Shown here: piece after piece, positions 8,683 through 14,055 of the stretch
Layout of the letters: each line of letters opens with the position of its first letter
Position numbering within the stretch: position 1 is the stretch's first letter
Origin: AR5 sp041497115
GTDB lineage: Bacteria; Methylomirabilota; Methylomirabilia; Rokubacteriales; CSP1-6
DNA length: 14,055 nt
Direction: 5' to 3'
Assembly: GCA_041497115.1 (NCBI GenBank)
Contig: JBGQFW010000107.1
Span: 1 to 14,055 of the forward strand
Made by a program: the position numbers and the translations under genes
Notes under the pieces: generated by a model
Told to the model about the DNA's origin: nothing
The model's input: only the letters and a program-made list of their open reading frames with translations
Database searches by the model: none

Positions 8683-9843
8683 GTGCGCGGGAGCGACGAC
8701 CGCATCCTGACGACGCACGTGGGCAGCATCCCGCGCCCGGCCGCCCTGCGCGATCTGCTCGTGCGGCAGGACCGCGGCGAGCCGGTGGACGAGGGCGCGC
8801 TGGCGCGCGAGATCGAGGCGGCGGTGCGCGAGGTCGTGGCCAAACAGCTCGAGGCCGGCGTGGACGTCGGCAACGACGGCGAGCAGCCGCGCGCCGGCTT
8901 TTCCACCTACGTGGCCCGGCGGATGCGCGGCTTCGGCGGCGCGAGCCGGCGGCTGCCGTCACGGGACCAGATCGACTTCCCCGACTACGCCGCCCTGCTG
9001 GCCGACCGGCGGCGCGCGGCGGCCCGCATCAACGACGCGCCCCAGGCGATCGCCGAGGTGCGCTACGAGGACCTCGGCGAGGCCGAGCGCGAGTGCGACA
9101 TGTTCCTGCGCGTCACCGCGGCGGCGCCGCGGCCGTTCGCCGATCGCTTCATGACGGCGGTGTCGCCGGGGACGTGCGCGACGATCCTGCTCAACGCGTG
9201 GTACGACTCCCACGAGCGCTACGTGATGGCGCTCGCCCGCGAGCTGCGAAAAGAGTACGAGCTGATCCACGCCCGCGGCTTCGTGCTGCAGCTCGACTGC
9301 CCCGACCTCGCGATGGAGCGCGCGCGCTTCTTCCAGCACGAGTCGCTGGAGGGGTTCCAGCGCGCGGTCGAGCTGCACGTGGAGGCGATCAACCAGGCGA
9401 TCGTGAACATCCCGCCCGACCGCGTGCGCCTGCACCTGTGCTGGGGCAACTACGACGGGCCGCACGTGCACGACGTGGCGCTGGAGGCGGTGCTGCCGAT
9501 CGTGCTGCGGGCCAAGGTCGGCGCGCTCTCGATGCCGCTCGGCAATCCGCGCCACCAGCACGAGCATCGGGTCATCAAGCGCCACCGGCTGCCCGACGGC
9601 ATGCTCTTCATCCCCGGCGTGATCGACACGACGACCAACTACGTCGAGCACCCCGAGGTCGTGGCCGGGCGGATCGAGGACGCGGTGGCCGCCGTCGGCG
9701 ACCGCACGCGCGTGATCGCCTCCACCGACTGCGGCTTCGGCACCTTCGCCGGCTCGGAGATGTGCGCGCCCAGCGTGGTGTGGGCCAAGCTCGCCGCGCT
9801 GCGCGAGGGCGCCGACCTCGCGACCCGCCGACTCTGGGGGTGA
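8683..9843 (+). CDS. Cobalamin-independent methionine synthase-like (MetE C-terminal domain) methyl/alkyl transferase
   Basis: This 386-aa cytoplasmic protein matches the stand-alone MetE catalytic (Meth_synt_2) family: it opens with ILTTHVGSIPRP (8-19), has VDVGNDGEQPR (60-70), and ends with STDCGFGTF (347-355). In MetE a zinc ion held by His, Cys, Glu and Cys activates the thiol acceptor. Here H251 and C253 (RLHLCWGN) and C350 (DCGFG) are kept. The family's usual acidic residue before NPRH (often FE-ANPRHEHE) appears as LSMPLGNPRHQHEH, with proline in its place. The full-length MetE N-terminal half is absent. Such short homologues include core methionine synthases and epoxyalkane:coenzyme M transferase, so it need not make methionine. 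GTG start, 2 bases after dctM; the placement suggests a role in catabolism of the imported solute. Confidence 0.88.
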   Translation: MRGSDDRILTTHVGSIPRPAALRDLLVRQDRGEPVDEGALAREIEAAVREVVAKQLEAGVDVGNDGEQPRAGFSTYVARRMRGFGGASRRLPSRDQIDFPDYAALLADRRRAAARINDAPQAIAEVRYEDLGEAERECDMFLRVTAAAPRPFADRFMTAVSPGTCATILLNAWYDSHERYVMALARELRKEYELIHARGFVLQLDCPDLAMERARFFQHESLEGFQRAVELHVEAINQAIVNIPPDRVRLHLCWGNYDGPHVHDVALEAVLPIVLRAKVGALSMPLGNPRHQHEHRVIKRHRLPDGMLFIPGVIDTTTNYVEHPEVVAGRIEDAVAAVGDRTRVIASTDCGFGTFAGSEMCAPSVVWAKLAALREGADLATRRLWG

Positions 9844-9845
9844 CG

Positions 9846-10757
9846 ATGGCGACGCCGGCGATCGGGTTCCTCGGCCTCGGCACCATGGGCGGCCAGATGG
9901 CGCGCCGGCTCGTCGCGAGCGGCTACGCGGTGACGGGCTACGACATCGCCGCCGAGCGCATGCGCCAGGCGTCGGACGCCGGCGTCACGCCGGCCGACTC
10001 GCCCGCCCGGGTGGCCGGGGGCGCGGACGTCGTCCTCTCCAGCCTCACCGACCCCGGCGCCGTCCGCCGCGCCTACCTGGGCGCCGACGGCGCCGTCGCG
10101 GCGGCGCGCACGGGCGCGACGCTGATCGACCTCAGCACGATCGACCCCGACACCTGGCGCGAGGTGGCCGCGGCCGCCCGGCCGCGCGGGGTCGACTGCC
10201 TGGACGCGCCCATCAGCGGCGGCCCCGCCGACGCGGGCAGCGGCGGGCTCGTGTTCATGGTCGGCGGCGACGCCGCGGTGCTGGAGCGCTGCCGCCCCGT
10301 GCTGCAGGCGCTCGCCCGCGAGCTGCACCACGTGGGGCCGCTCGGCTCCGGCTACATCGTGAAGCTCGTCAACAACGTGATGTCCATGGGCAACATGGTC
10401 GTGGCCGCCGAGGCGATGGTGCTGGGCGTGCGCGCCGGCATGGACCCCGAGCGCCTGTTCGAGATCCTCAAGAACAGCGGCGGCCGCTCGCACCACTTCC
10501 TCAAGCGCATGCCCAACGTGCTCGCCGGCGACTTCACCCCGAATTTCTCCATCGCGCTCTCGCGCAAGGACGTGGGTCTCGCGCTCACGCTGGCGGCGAG
10601 CCTCGGCATGCCGATGCACGCCACCTCCGCCGTGCGCCAGGTCTACGAGACCGCGATGGCCAACGGCCTCGGGAACCTCGACATGGCCGCGGTCACGAAG
10701 CTCTACGAGGAGTGGACGGGCGTGAAAGTGCGCGGCGGGCCCGCGAAAAGCGAGTGA
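9846..10757 (+). CDS. NAD(P)-dependent beta-hydroxyacid dehydrogenase (3-hydroxyisobutyrate dehydrogenase family)
   Basis: This 303-aa enzyme is of the family that oxidises or reduces beta-hydroxyacids and related compounds (3-hydroxyisobutyrate, tartronate semialdehyde and similar). The N-terminal Rossmann motif IGFLGLGTMGGQMARRL has the GxGxxG at 10-15, and D33 in YDI closes the second strand, which suggests NAD preference. The substrate loop DAPISGGPADAG (120-131), the catalytic K173 with N177 in GYIVKLVNN, and the C-terminal SRKDVGLAL (239-247) are all present. The ATG is 2 bases after the preceding stop, so it belongs to the dctQM operon. The exact substrate cannot be told from sequence; a hydroxy-acid brought in by the TRAP system is a natural candidate. 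It is the last gene before the pilin. Confidence 0.94.
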   Translation: MATPAIGFLGLGTMGGQMARRLVASGYAVTGYDIAAERMRQASDAGVTPADSPARVAGGADVVLSSLTDPGAVRRAYLGADGAVAAARTGATLIDLSTIDPDTWREVAAAARPRGVDCLDAPISGGPADAGSGGLVFMVGGDAAVLERCRPVLQALARELHHVGPLGSGYIVKLVNNVMSMGNMVVAAEAMVLGVRAGMDPERLFEILKNSGGRSHHFLKRMPNVLAGDFTPNFSIALSRKDVGLALTLAASLGMPMHATSAVRQVYETAMANGLGNLDMAAVTKLYEEWTGVKVRGGPAKSE

Positions 10758-10818
10758 ATCCCGCTCGATTCGCCGAGCCCGCCGCTGCATGTCGCTGATT
10801 CGAAGCGATAGTCGGGGC

Positions 10819-10834
10819 TGGCCCCCTTCCTGCA
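10819..10834 (+). promoter_or_regulatory. Sigma-54-type (-24/-12) promoter upstream of the pilin gene
   Basis: TGGCCCCCTTCCTGCA places GG (-24) and GC (-12) exactly 12 bases apart, the diagnostic sigma-54 spacing, and keeps TGGC and TGCA of the consensus TGGCACGNNNNTTGCA. The start of transcription would fall near 10845, leaving a leader of about 22 bases that holds AGGAGG before the ATG. Sigma-54 control with PilS/PilR-type activators is well known for type IV pilins. A small inverted repeat, TCGCT-7-AGCGA (10792-10808), lies just upstream. Confidence 0.65.
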
Positions 10835-10852
10835 CTGTTGGACGTCGAGCCC

Positions 10853-10858
10853 AGGAGG
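10853..10858 (+). promoter_or_regulatory. Strong ribosome binding site of the pilin gene
   Basis: A perfect AGGAGG lies 8 bases before the ATG at 10867. It is the strongest ribosome site in the window and decides the pilin start; it suggests abundant expression, as expected for a structural pilin. Confidence 0.8.
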
Positions 10859-10866
10859 GTGTGATC

Positions 10867-11328
10867 ATGAAAAGGTTTCGGCATCAGCGCGGCTTCACCC
10901 TGATCGAGCTGCTCATCGTCGTGGCGATCATCGGCATCCTGGCCGCCATCGCTGTCCCGCTCTACGCCAACGTGCAGGCGCGGGCGCGCATCGCCAAGGC
11001 GCAGGCCGACACGCGCGCCATGGCCTCGGCCGTCAGCATCTACTCGGCGCACTGCGGCGCCCTGCCCGACAACGGCTCCGCCGCCACCACCTGCCCGACC
11101 GCGAGCAACCAGTCCGGCGCGCTCCCGGCCGCCCTGACCACGCAGCAGACCAACGCGCAGAACCAGGTCGGCGGGCCGTTCATCAACAGCATCCCGACGC
11201 TGCCGGCCACGTGGACCGGCTCGGGCACGTCCTACAAGTACACTAGCACCGCGATCGGCACGTTCATGATCTGCGGCAGCGGCGACAGCACGGCCGCGGA
11301 CAGCAACGGCGGCTCGACCTGCCCGTAG
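10867..11328 (+). CDS. Type IV pilin-like / pseudopilin (prepilin) protein
   Basis: This 153-aa prepilin has a nine-residue basic leader, MKRFRHQRG, cut before F10 by prepilin peptidase. The mature N-terminus FTLIELLIVVAIIGILAAIA has the required Glu at +5 (E14). The hydrophobic helix continues to about residue 55 (ARIAKAQADTRAMASAVSIY). The globular part is Ser/Thr/Asn-rich with four cysteines (63, 76, 136, 152). The last pair encloses a 15-residue loop at the C-terminus, like the disulfide-bound D-region of pilins. The calcium-site residues and DPWG motif of GspG are not seen, so a minor or major pilin is likelier than a major type II pseudopilin. It is a single gene, with a sigma-54-like promoter, a strong ribosome site and a hairpin just after its stop. 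No pilus assembly genes occur in the window. Confidence 0.92.
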   Translation: MKRFRHQRGFTLIELLIVVAIIGILAAIAVPLYANVQARARIAKAQADTRAMASAVSIYSAHCGALPDNGSAATTCPTASNQSGALPAALTTQQTNAQNQVGGPFINSIPTLPATWTGSGTSYKYTSTAIGTFMICGSGDSTAADSNGGSTCP

Positions 11329-11339
11329 TCCAGCGTCCG

Positions 11340-11361
11340 CCGGGCTCGCCTACGAGCCCGG
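11340..11361. terminator. Bidirectional hairpin between converging pilin and methyltransferase genes
   Basis: CCGGGCTCG (11340-11348) and CGAGCCCGG (11353-11361) form a perfect 9-bp GC-rich stem with a 4-base loop. It begins 11 bases after the pilin stop. The minus-strand TAG stop of the methyltransferase (11352-11350) lies in the loop, so half of the stem is the last codons of that gene. No T-run follows on either strand, so it would act as a shared pause/stabiliser or factor-assisted terminator rather than a classic intrinsic one. Confidence 0.6.
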
Positions 11362-12174
11362 CCTGGTCGCCTTGAGCGAGAACATCAGCGGAAGCCGCGG
11401 GAACCGCGGGCCCAGCCCCCAGCCGCCCCGCCCGACCGGCTCCGTGAAGGCGACGACCTTCCACACGCAGTAGGGAAACTCGTGGAGGAAGTCGATCCGG
11501 AGCCCGGCGCTGATCAGCGCGTTCACGATGTCACCCATGCTGTGCTGCCACGTGTGCTCAGGCGTCGTATATCGGGTCGCCTCGTCGGCGTAGTCGGCGG
11601 CGGGCGGCCAGCGGGTGCCGGCCGGGTCGTGGAAGTACGAGAAGTACGGGCGCAGCTCGGTCGAGCCATCCGTGATGTCGTCGGCCGTCGGGAAGACCCG
11701 GATGAACGGGTGGGCCTCGACGATATAGAAGGTCCCGCCGGGCTCGAGGTAGCGGGCGACGATCTCCCCCCAGCGCGTCAGGTCGGCAAGCCAGCAGAGC
11801 ACGCCGTGGGAGGAAAAGACGACGTCGAATCGTCCCGCGAGCGTGGCCGGCAGGGCGTAGACGTCGGACTCGACGAACCGCGCGTCGATCCCGGCCTCGG
11901 CGGCCAGCGAGCGGGCGAGCGCGATGGCCTTCGGGGAGAAATCCACACCGGTGACGCTGGCGCCCCGCCGGGCCCACGCGAGCGTGTCGAGCCCGAAGTG
12001 ACACTGCAGGTGCAGGAGCCGCTTGCCGGCGACGTCGCCGAGCTCCTCGACCTCGATCGGGTGCAGCTCGTACCGCCCGGCCCGGAAGTCCTCGAGGCCG
12101 TACACGTTGCCGCGGGCATGGATGTCGGTCGCCTCGTCCCAGTGGGCGCGATTCGCCTCCATCGGCGTGCTCAC
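11350..12174 (-). CDS. Class I SAM-dependent methyltransferase
   Basis: This 274-aa protein moves a methyl group from S-adenosylmethionine to an unknown acceptor in the cytoplasm. The SAM site is clear: motif I LLHLQCHFGLDTLAWA (53-68) with a variant of the GxGxG loop, VTGVDFSPKAI (74-84) with the ribose-binding D78, VESDVYALP (101-109), and motif IV FDVVFSSHGVLCWL (116-129). The 'HLQCHFGLDT' loop is typical of a specific subgroup often annotated only as methyltransferase. The GTG at 12174 overlaps the SDR stop as GTGA, so I take it as the start; an ATG at 12162 four codons later is the alternative. It is the last gene of the VOC-SDR operon, and its stop is inside the shared hairpin. The C-terminal half (180-260), with FPYCVWKVV and GRGGWGLG, probably shapes the acceptor pocket. 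Confidence 0.92.
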   Translation of the reverse strand: MSTPMEANRAHWDEATDIHARGNVYGLEDFRAGRYELHPIEVEELGDVAGKRLLHLQCHFGLDTLAWARRGASVTGVDFSPKAIALARSLAAEAGIDARFVESDVYALPATLAGRFDVVFSSHGVLCWLADLTRWGEIVARYLEPGGTFYIVEAHPFIRVFPTADDITDGSTELRPYFSYFHDPAGTRWPPAADYADEATRYTTPEHTWQHSMGDIVNALISAGLRIDFLHEFPYCVWKVVAFTEPVGRGGWGLGPRFPRLPLMFSLKATRPGS

Positions 12175-12980
12175 TGCGAGTCGCGCTCGGGCGCGGTCAC
12201 CGTGGTGCCGCCGTCCACCACCAGGACGTGGCCGGTGATGTAGCGGGCGTAGTCGGAGAGCAGGAAGCGCACCGCGTGGCCGATGTCCCAGCCGGTGCCC
12301 TCGATCTTGAGCAGCGAGGCGTTGCGCCTCCGCTCGCGGGCGGCCTCGCTCATGCCGCGCGCGTAGACCATCGGGGTGTACATCGGCCCCGGCGCCACGC
12401 AGTTCACGCGGATGCCGTCCCTGCCGTGGTCCACCGCCATCGCCTGGGTGAGCGCGATGACGGCGCCCTTGGAGACGGAGTAGGTCGTGAGCCCGCGCGG
12501 GCGGAGCGCGGAGATGGACGACACGTTGACGATGGCGCCGCCGCCCCCACGCTTCATGGCGGGGATCGCGTGCTTGGCGGTGAGGAACATCGTCTCCACG
12601 TTCACCTGCATGACGCGGCGCCAGTTCTCCTCGGTCTCGTCCACGACGGAGCCGCGGCTGCCGATGCCCACGTTGTTGTCGAGCAGGTCCAGGCGCCCGT
12701 AGGTGTCGAGCGCGGCCTGCACCATGCGCCCGCACTCGGGCGACTGCGTGACGTCGGCGTCCAGCGCGATGGCCTCGCCGGCCCGGGCCTCCTGGATCAT
12801 CGCCACCGTGCGCTGGGCCAGCGCCTTGTCGCGATCCACCACGACCACCCGCGCGCCGGCCTTGGCCAGCAAAATGGCGGCCGCCCGCCCGTTGCCGATG
12901 CCGTCGCCGGCGGCGCCACCGCCGCTGACGATCGCGACCTTGCCGGCCAGCCCCCAGGTATCCGGAATCTCGAGCGCCAT
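12171..12980 (-). CDS. Short-chain dehydrogenase/reductase (SDR family)
   Basis: This 269-aa NAD(P)-dependent oxidoreductase is of the classical SDR type. The Gly-rich cofactor loop reads SGGGAAGDGIGNGRAAA (19-35), a few residues longer than the usual TGGGSGIGRA. D49 in VVVDR ends the second strand, which favours NAD over NADP. D75 of DADV, NNVG (102-105, instead of NNAG), and the catalytic set S154, Y167 and K171 (YSVSK) are present, and NVET (127-130) holds the fourth tetrad residue. The C-terminal ITGHVLVVDGGTT is standard. The ATG is preceded by GAGGAG 6 bases away. It lies 13 bases after the VOC gene and is coupled to the methyltransferase by GTGA. Substrate unknown; context suggests a hydroxyl or keto intermediate of degradation. 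Confidence 0.95.
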   Translation of the reverse strand: MALEIPDTWGLAGKVAIVSGGGAAGDGIGNGRAAAILLAKAGARVVVVDRDKALAQRTVAMIQEARAGEAIALDADVTQSPECGRMVQAALDTYGRLDLLDNNVGIGSRGSVVDETEENWRRVMQVNVETMFLTAKHAIPAMKRGGGGAIVNVSSISALRPRGLTTYSVSKGAVIALTQAMAVDHGRDGIRVNCVAPGPMYTPMVYARGMSEAARERRRNASLLKIEGTGWDIGHAVRFLLSDYARYITGHVLVVDGGTTVTAPERDSQ

Positions 12981-12993
12981 GAGCGTCTCCTCG

Positions 12994-13383
12994 TCAGTCG
13001 TACGTCTCGCGGTGGCGCAGCTCCACGAACAGCCCGTTGGTCGCCTGCGGGTGCACCCAGGCGATGTCGTGGCGCGGGCTGTCCACCCTCACGCCGTCGG
13101 CGCGCAGCTTGCCGACGGCGCCCGGGATGTCCTGGCACTCGAAGCCGACCAGGTAGACGCCCTCGCCGTGCCGGGCCAGGAAACGGCCCACCGCCTTGTC
13201 GGGGTCGGTCGGCTGCATCAGCTCGATGTGGCCGATGCCGGTGGGCAAGATCGCGTTCTTGAAGCCGAACTGCTTCGATTCGCTGCGCGTGTGGACCCTG
13301 AGCCCGAACAGCGTCGTGTAGCGCTCCACCGCGGCGTCCAGGTCGCGCACGACCACCGACAGCTCGACGACGTCTCCCAGCAT
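12994..13383 (-). CDS. VOC-family protein, methylmalonyl-CoA-epimerase-like, with altered metal ligands
   Basis: This 129-aa protein is of the vicinal oxygen chelate (glyoxalase/bleomycin resistance) superfamily. Its two beta-alpha-beta-beta-beta halves run from MLGDVVELSVVVRDLDAAVE to GHIELMQP (51-58), and from GVYLVGFECQDIPGAVGKL (75-93) to WVHPQATNGLFVELR (109-123). The latter closely resembles the IA-HPK--GG-L-EL ending of methylmalonyl-CoA epimerase. In that enzyme a metal is held by His, Gln, His and Glu. Here the first His is replaced by E7 (VELSV) and the 'HHIAF' His is missing (YLVGF), while E121 is kept. So classical epimerase chemistry is doubtful. The ATG at 13383 is set by GAGGAGG upstream; an upstream in-frame extension has no ribosome site. 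First gene of a three-gene operon with SDR and methyltransferase. Confidence 0.88.
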   Translation of the reverse strand: MLGDVVELSVVVRDLDAAVERYTTLFGLRVHTRSESKQFGFKNAILPTGIGHIELMQPTDPDKAVGRFLARHGEGVYLVGFECQDIPGAVGKLRADGVRVDSPRHDIAWVHPQATNGLFVELRHRETYD

Positions 13384-13456
13384 GGCGGGCCTCCTCGCGC
13401 GCCCTAGGGTACATCGGGTACTATCTCGCCACGAGACTCTCACCAAGGAGCGCGCC
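13384..13456. promoter_or_regulatory. Divergent control region with paired GGGTAC repeats
   Basis: The 73 bases between the divergent VOC and amidohydrolase genes must hold promoters for both. Two direct copies of GGGTAC occur at 13407-13412 and 13416-13421, 9 bases apart. The second runs into TACTAT (13419-13424), a fair plus-strand -10 box, though no -35 is seen at 17 bases. The minus strand shows TAGTAC at 13423-13418. The repeats could be a regulator site, but two copies of a six-base word is thin evidence. Confidence 0.35.
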
Positions 13457-14055
13457 ATGGCCGACCGGCTGATCTCCGGCGACAACCACATCGACCTCAC
13501 CTACTGCCCGCCCGACCTGTGGTCGTCGCAGGCGCCGGCCAAGTGGAAGCTGCTGGTGCCGCGCGTGGAGGAGCTCGAGGACGGCTGCCACTGGTTCGTG
13601 GACGCCCAGGACAAGGGCATGTGGAACGGGGTCGGCCCCGGCTTCCTCAAGCACACGCCCGGCGTCTTCGCCCACATCGACGAGATGAAGCAGTCCGGCT
13701 TCGAGTGGGACTACCGGCCGGGCGCCCGCCCCCGCCCCACCACCCCCGAGCTGAGGCTGGCCGACCTGGACCGCGACGGGCTCGACGCCGAGGTGATCTA
13801 CGGCTGCCTGATGATCAACGACCTGATCGCCAGCGGCGACATCCGCGCGTGGGCCAACGCCGTCTACAACGACTGGGCGGCCGACTTCGCCCGGCGCTCC
13901 GACCCCAGCCGGGTGTTTCCGCTGGCCATCATCCCCAACAACGATCCGCTGGCGGCTGCCGCCGAGGTGCGCCGGTGCGCCAAGCTGGGGCTGCGCGGCG
14001 GCGACCTCGCCTTCAAGCGGATGAACGTGCCGCTCTACCAGCACGAGTGGCACCC
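13457..14055 (+). CDS. Amidohydrolase-family (Amidohydro_2) protein, N-terminal part (cut by window edge)
   Basis: The first 199 codons of a metal-dependent hydrolase/decarboxylase-like protein are present; the rest lies beyond the window. The ATG has AAGGAG 6 bases upstream. The N-terminus LISGDNHIDL (5-14) corresponds to the first metal-binding strand of the TIM barrel (S-D-x-H-x-x-E in many relatives). Later, LADLDRDGLDAEVIYG, YNDWAADFARRSDPSRVFPL and IIPNNDPLAAAAEVRRCAKL followed by GLRGG are the standard Amidohydro_2 features. Members of this group decarboxylate aromatic acids or hydrolyse C-N, C-C and lactone bonds; those annotated in soil bacteria often sit beside VOC and SDR genes, as here. 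The C-terminal catalytic Asp/His cannot be checked. It is divergent from the VOC operon, so the two may share a regulator. Confidence 0.9.
   Translation, partial: MADRLISGDNHIDLTYCPPDLWSSQAPAKWKLLVPRVEELEDGCHWFVDAQDKGMWNGVGPGFLKHTPGVFAHIDEMKQSGFEWDYRPGARPRPTTPELRLADLDRDGLDAEVIYGCLMINDLIASGDIRAWANAVYNDWAADFARRSDPSRVFPLAIIPNNDPLAAAAEVRRCAKLGLRGGDLAFKRMNVPLYQHEWH

Noticed and set aside
6839..8962. A 707-codon minus-strand open frame antisense to dctQM
   Set aside because: Acidic/His-rich low-complexity translation with no motif, produced by the third-position GC of the TRAP genes on the other strand.
9093..10757. Possible fusion upstream of the beta-hydroxyacid dehydrogenase
   Set aside because: The extra N-terminal part is a frame-shifted reading of the MetE-like gene. 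The ATG at 9846, 2 bases after the preceding stop, gives a normal-length enzyme.
10755..10772. GAATC-6-GATTC hairpin after the dehydrogenase gene as a terminator
   Set aside because: Only a 5-bp, AT-containing stem with no T-run; too weak to call.
11350..12735. Possible SDR-methyltransferase fusion of 461 aa
   Set aside because: The added N-terminal part is a shifted frame of the SDR gene. The GTGA overlap at 12174 gives a regular methyltransferase.

Overview
The window is about 70% GC with dense, tightly packed genes, several GTG starts and Shine-Dalgarno-type ribosome sites. Gene content (TRAP and ABC uptake systems for organic solutes, a cobalamin-independent methionine-synthase-like enzyme, SDR, VOC and amidohydrolase genes, and a type IV-like pilin with a sigma-54-type promoter) points to a soil or sediment Gram-negative heterotroph. 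The style resembles Candidatus Rokubacteria/Methylomirabilota or a high-GC proteobacterium. That placement is an impression from gene content; no rRNA or marker gene is present to confirm it.

Layout: (1) 1-693, minus: a DUF222/HNH-type protein cut by the window edge. (2) 938-6804, minus: one apparent operon, read from right to left: TRAP solute receptor dctP, an unrecognised secreted 186-aa protein, then a complete binding-protein-dependent ABC importer (receptor, fused double permease, PotA/FbpC-like ATPase) and an unrecognised 159-aa exported-looking protein. A hairpin followed by a T-run lies just past its end. (3) 6887-10757, plus: dctQ, dctM, a MetE-like methyltransferase and a 3-hydroxyisobutyrate-dehydrogenase-family reductase, separated by only 2-3 bases. 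(4) 10867-11328, plus: a lone prepilin with its own sigma-54-like promoter, closed by a perfect 9-bp hairpin shared with the converging gene. (5) 11350-13383, minus: VOC protein, SDR dehydrogenase and SAM methyltransferase as one operon. (6) 13457-end, plus: an amidohydrolase-family gene, divergent from operon 5 and cut by the window edge.

How they may work together: the TRAP transporter is split over two divergent operons that share an 82-bp control region. The receptor is transcribed with an ABC importer, and the membrane subunits are transcribed with two metabolic enzymes. The simplest reading is a locus for uptake and catabolism of one or more organic acids. The right-hand VOC/SDR/methyltransferase/amidohydrolase set looks like a second small-molecule degradation locus. 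I saw no clear novel defence or mobile system. The most notable points are the split TRAP arrangement with back-to-back -35 elements, a probable one-base frame problem at the permease start, altered metal ligands in two enzymes, and the sigma-54-controlled orphan pilin.
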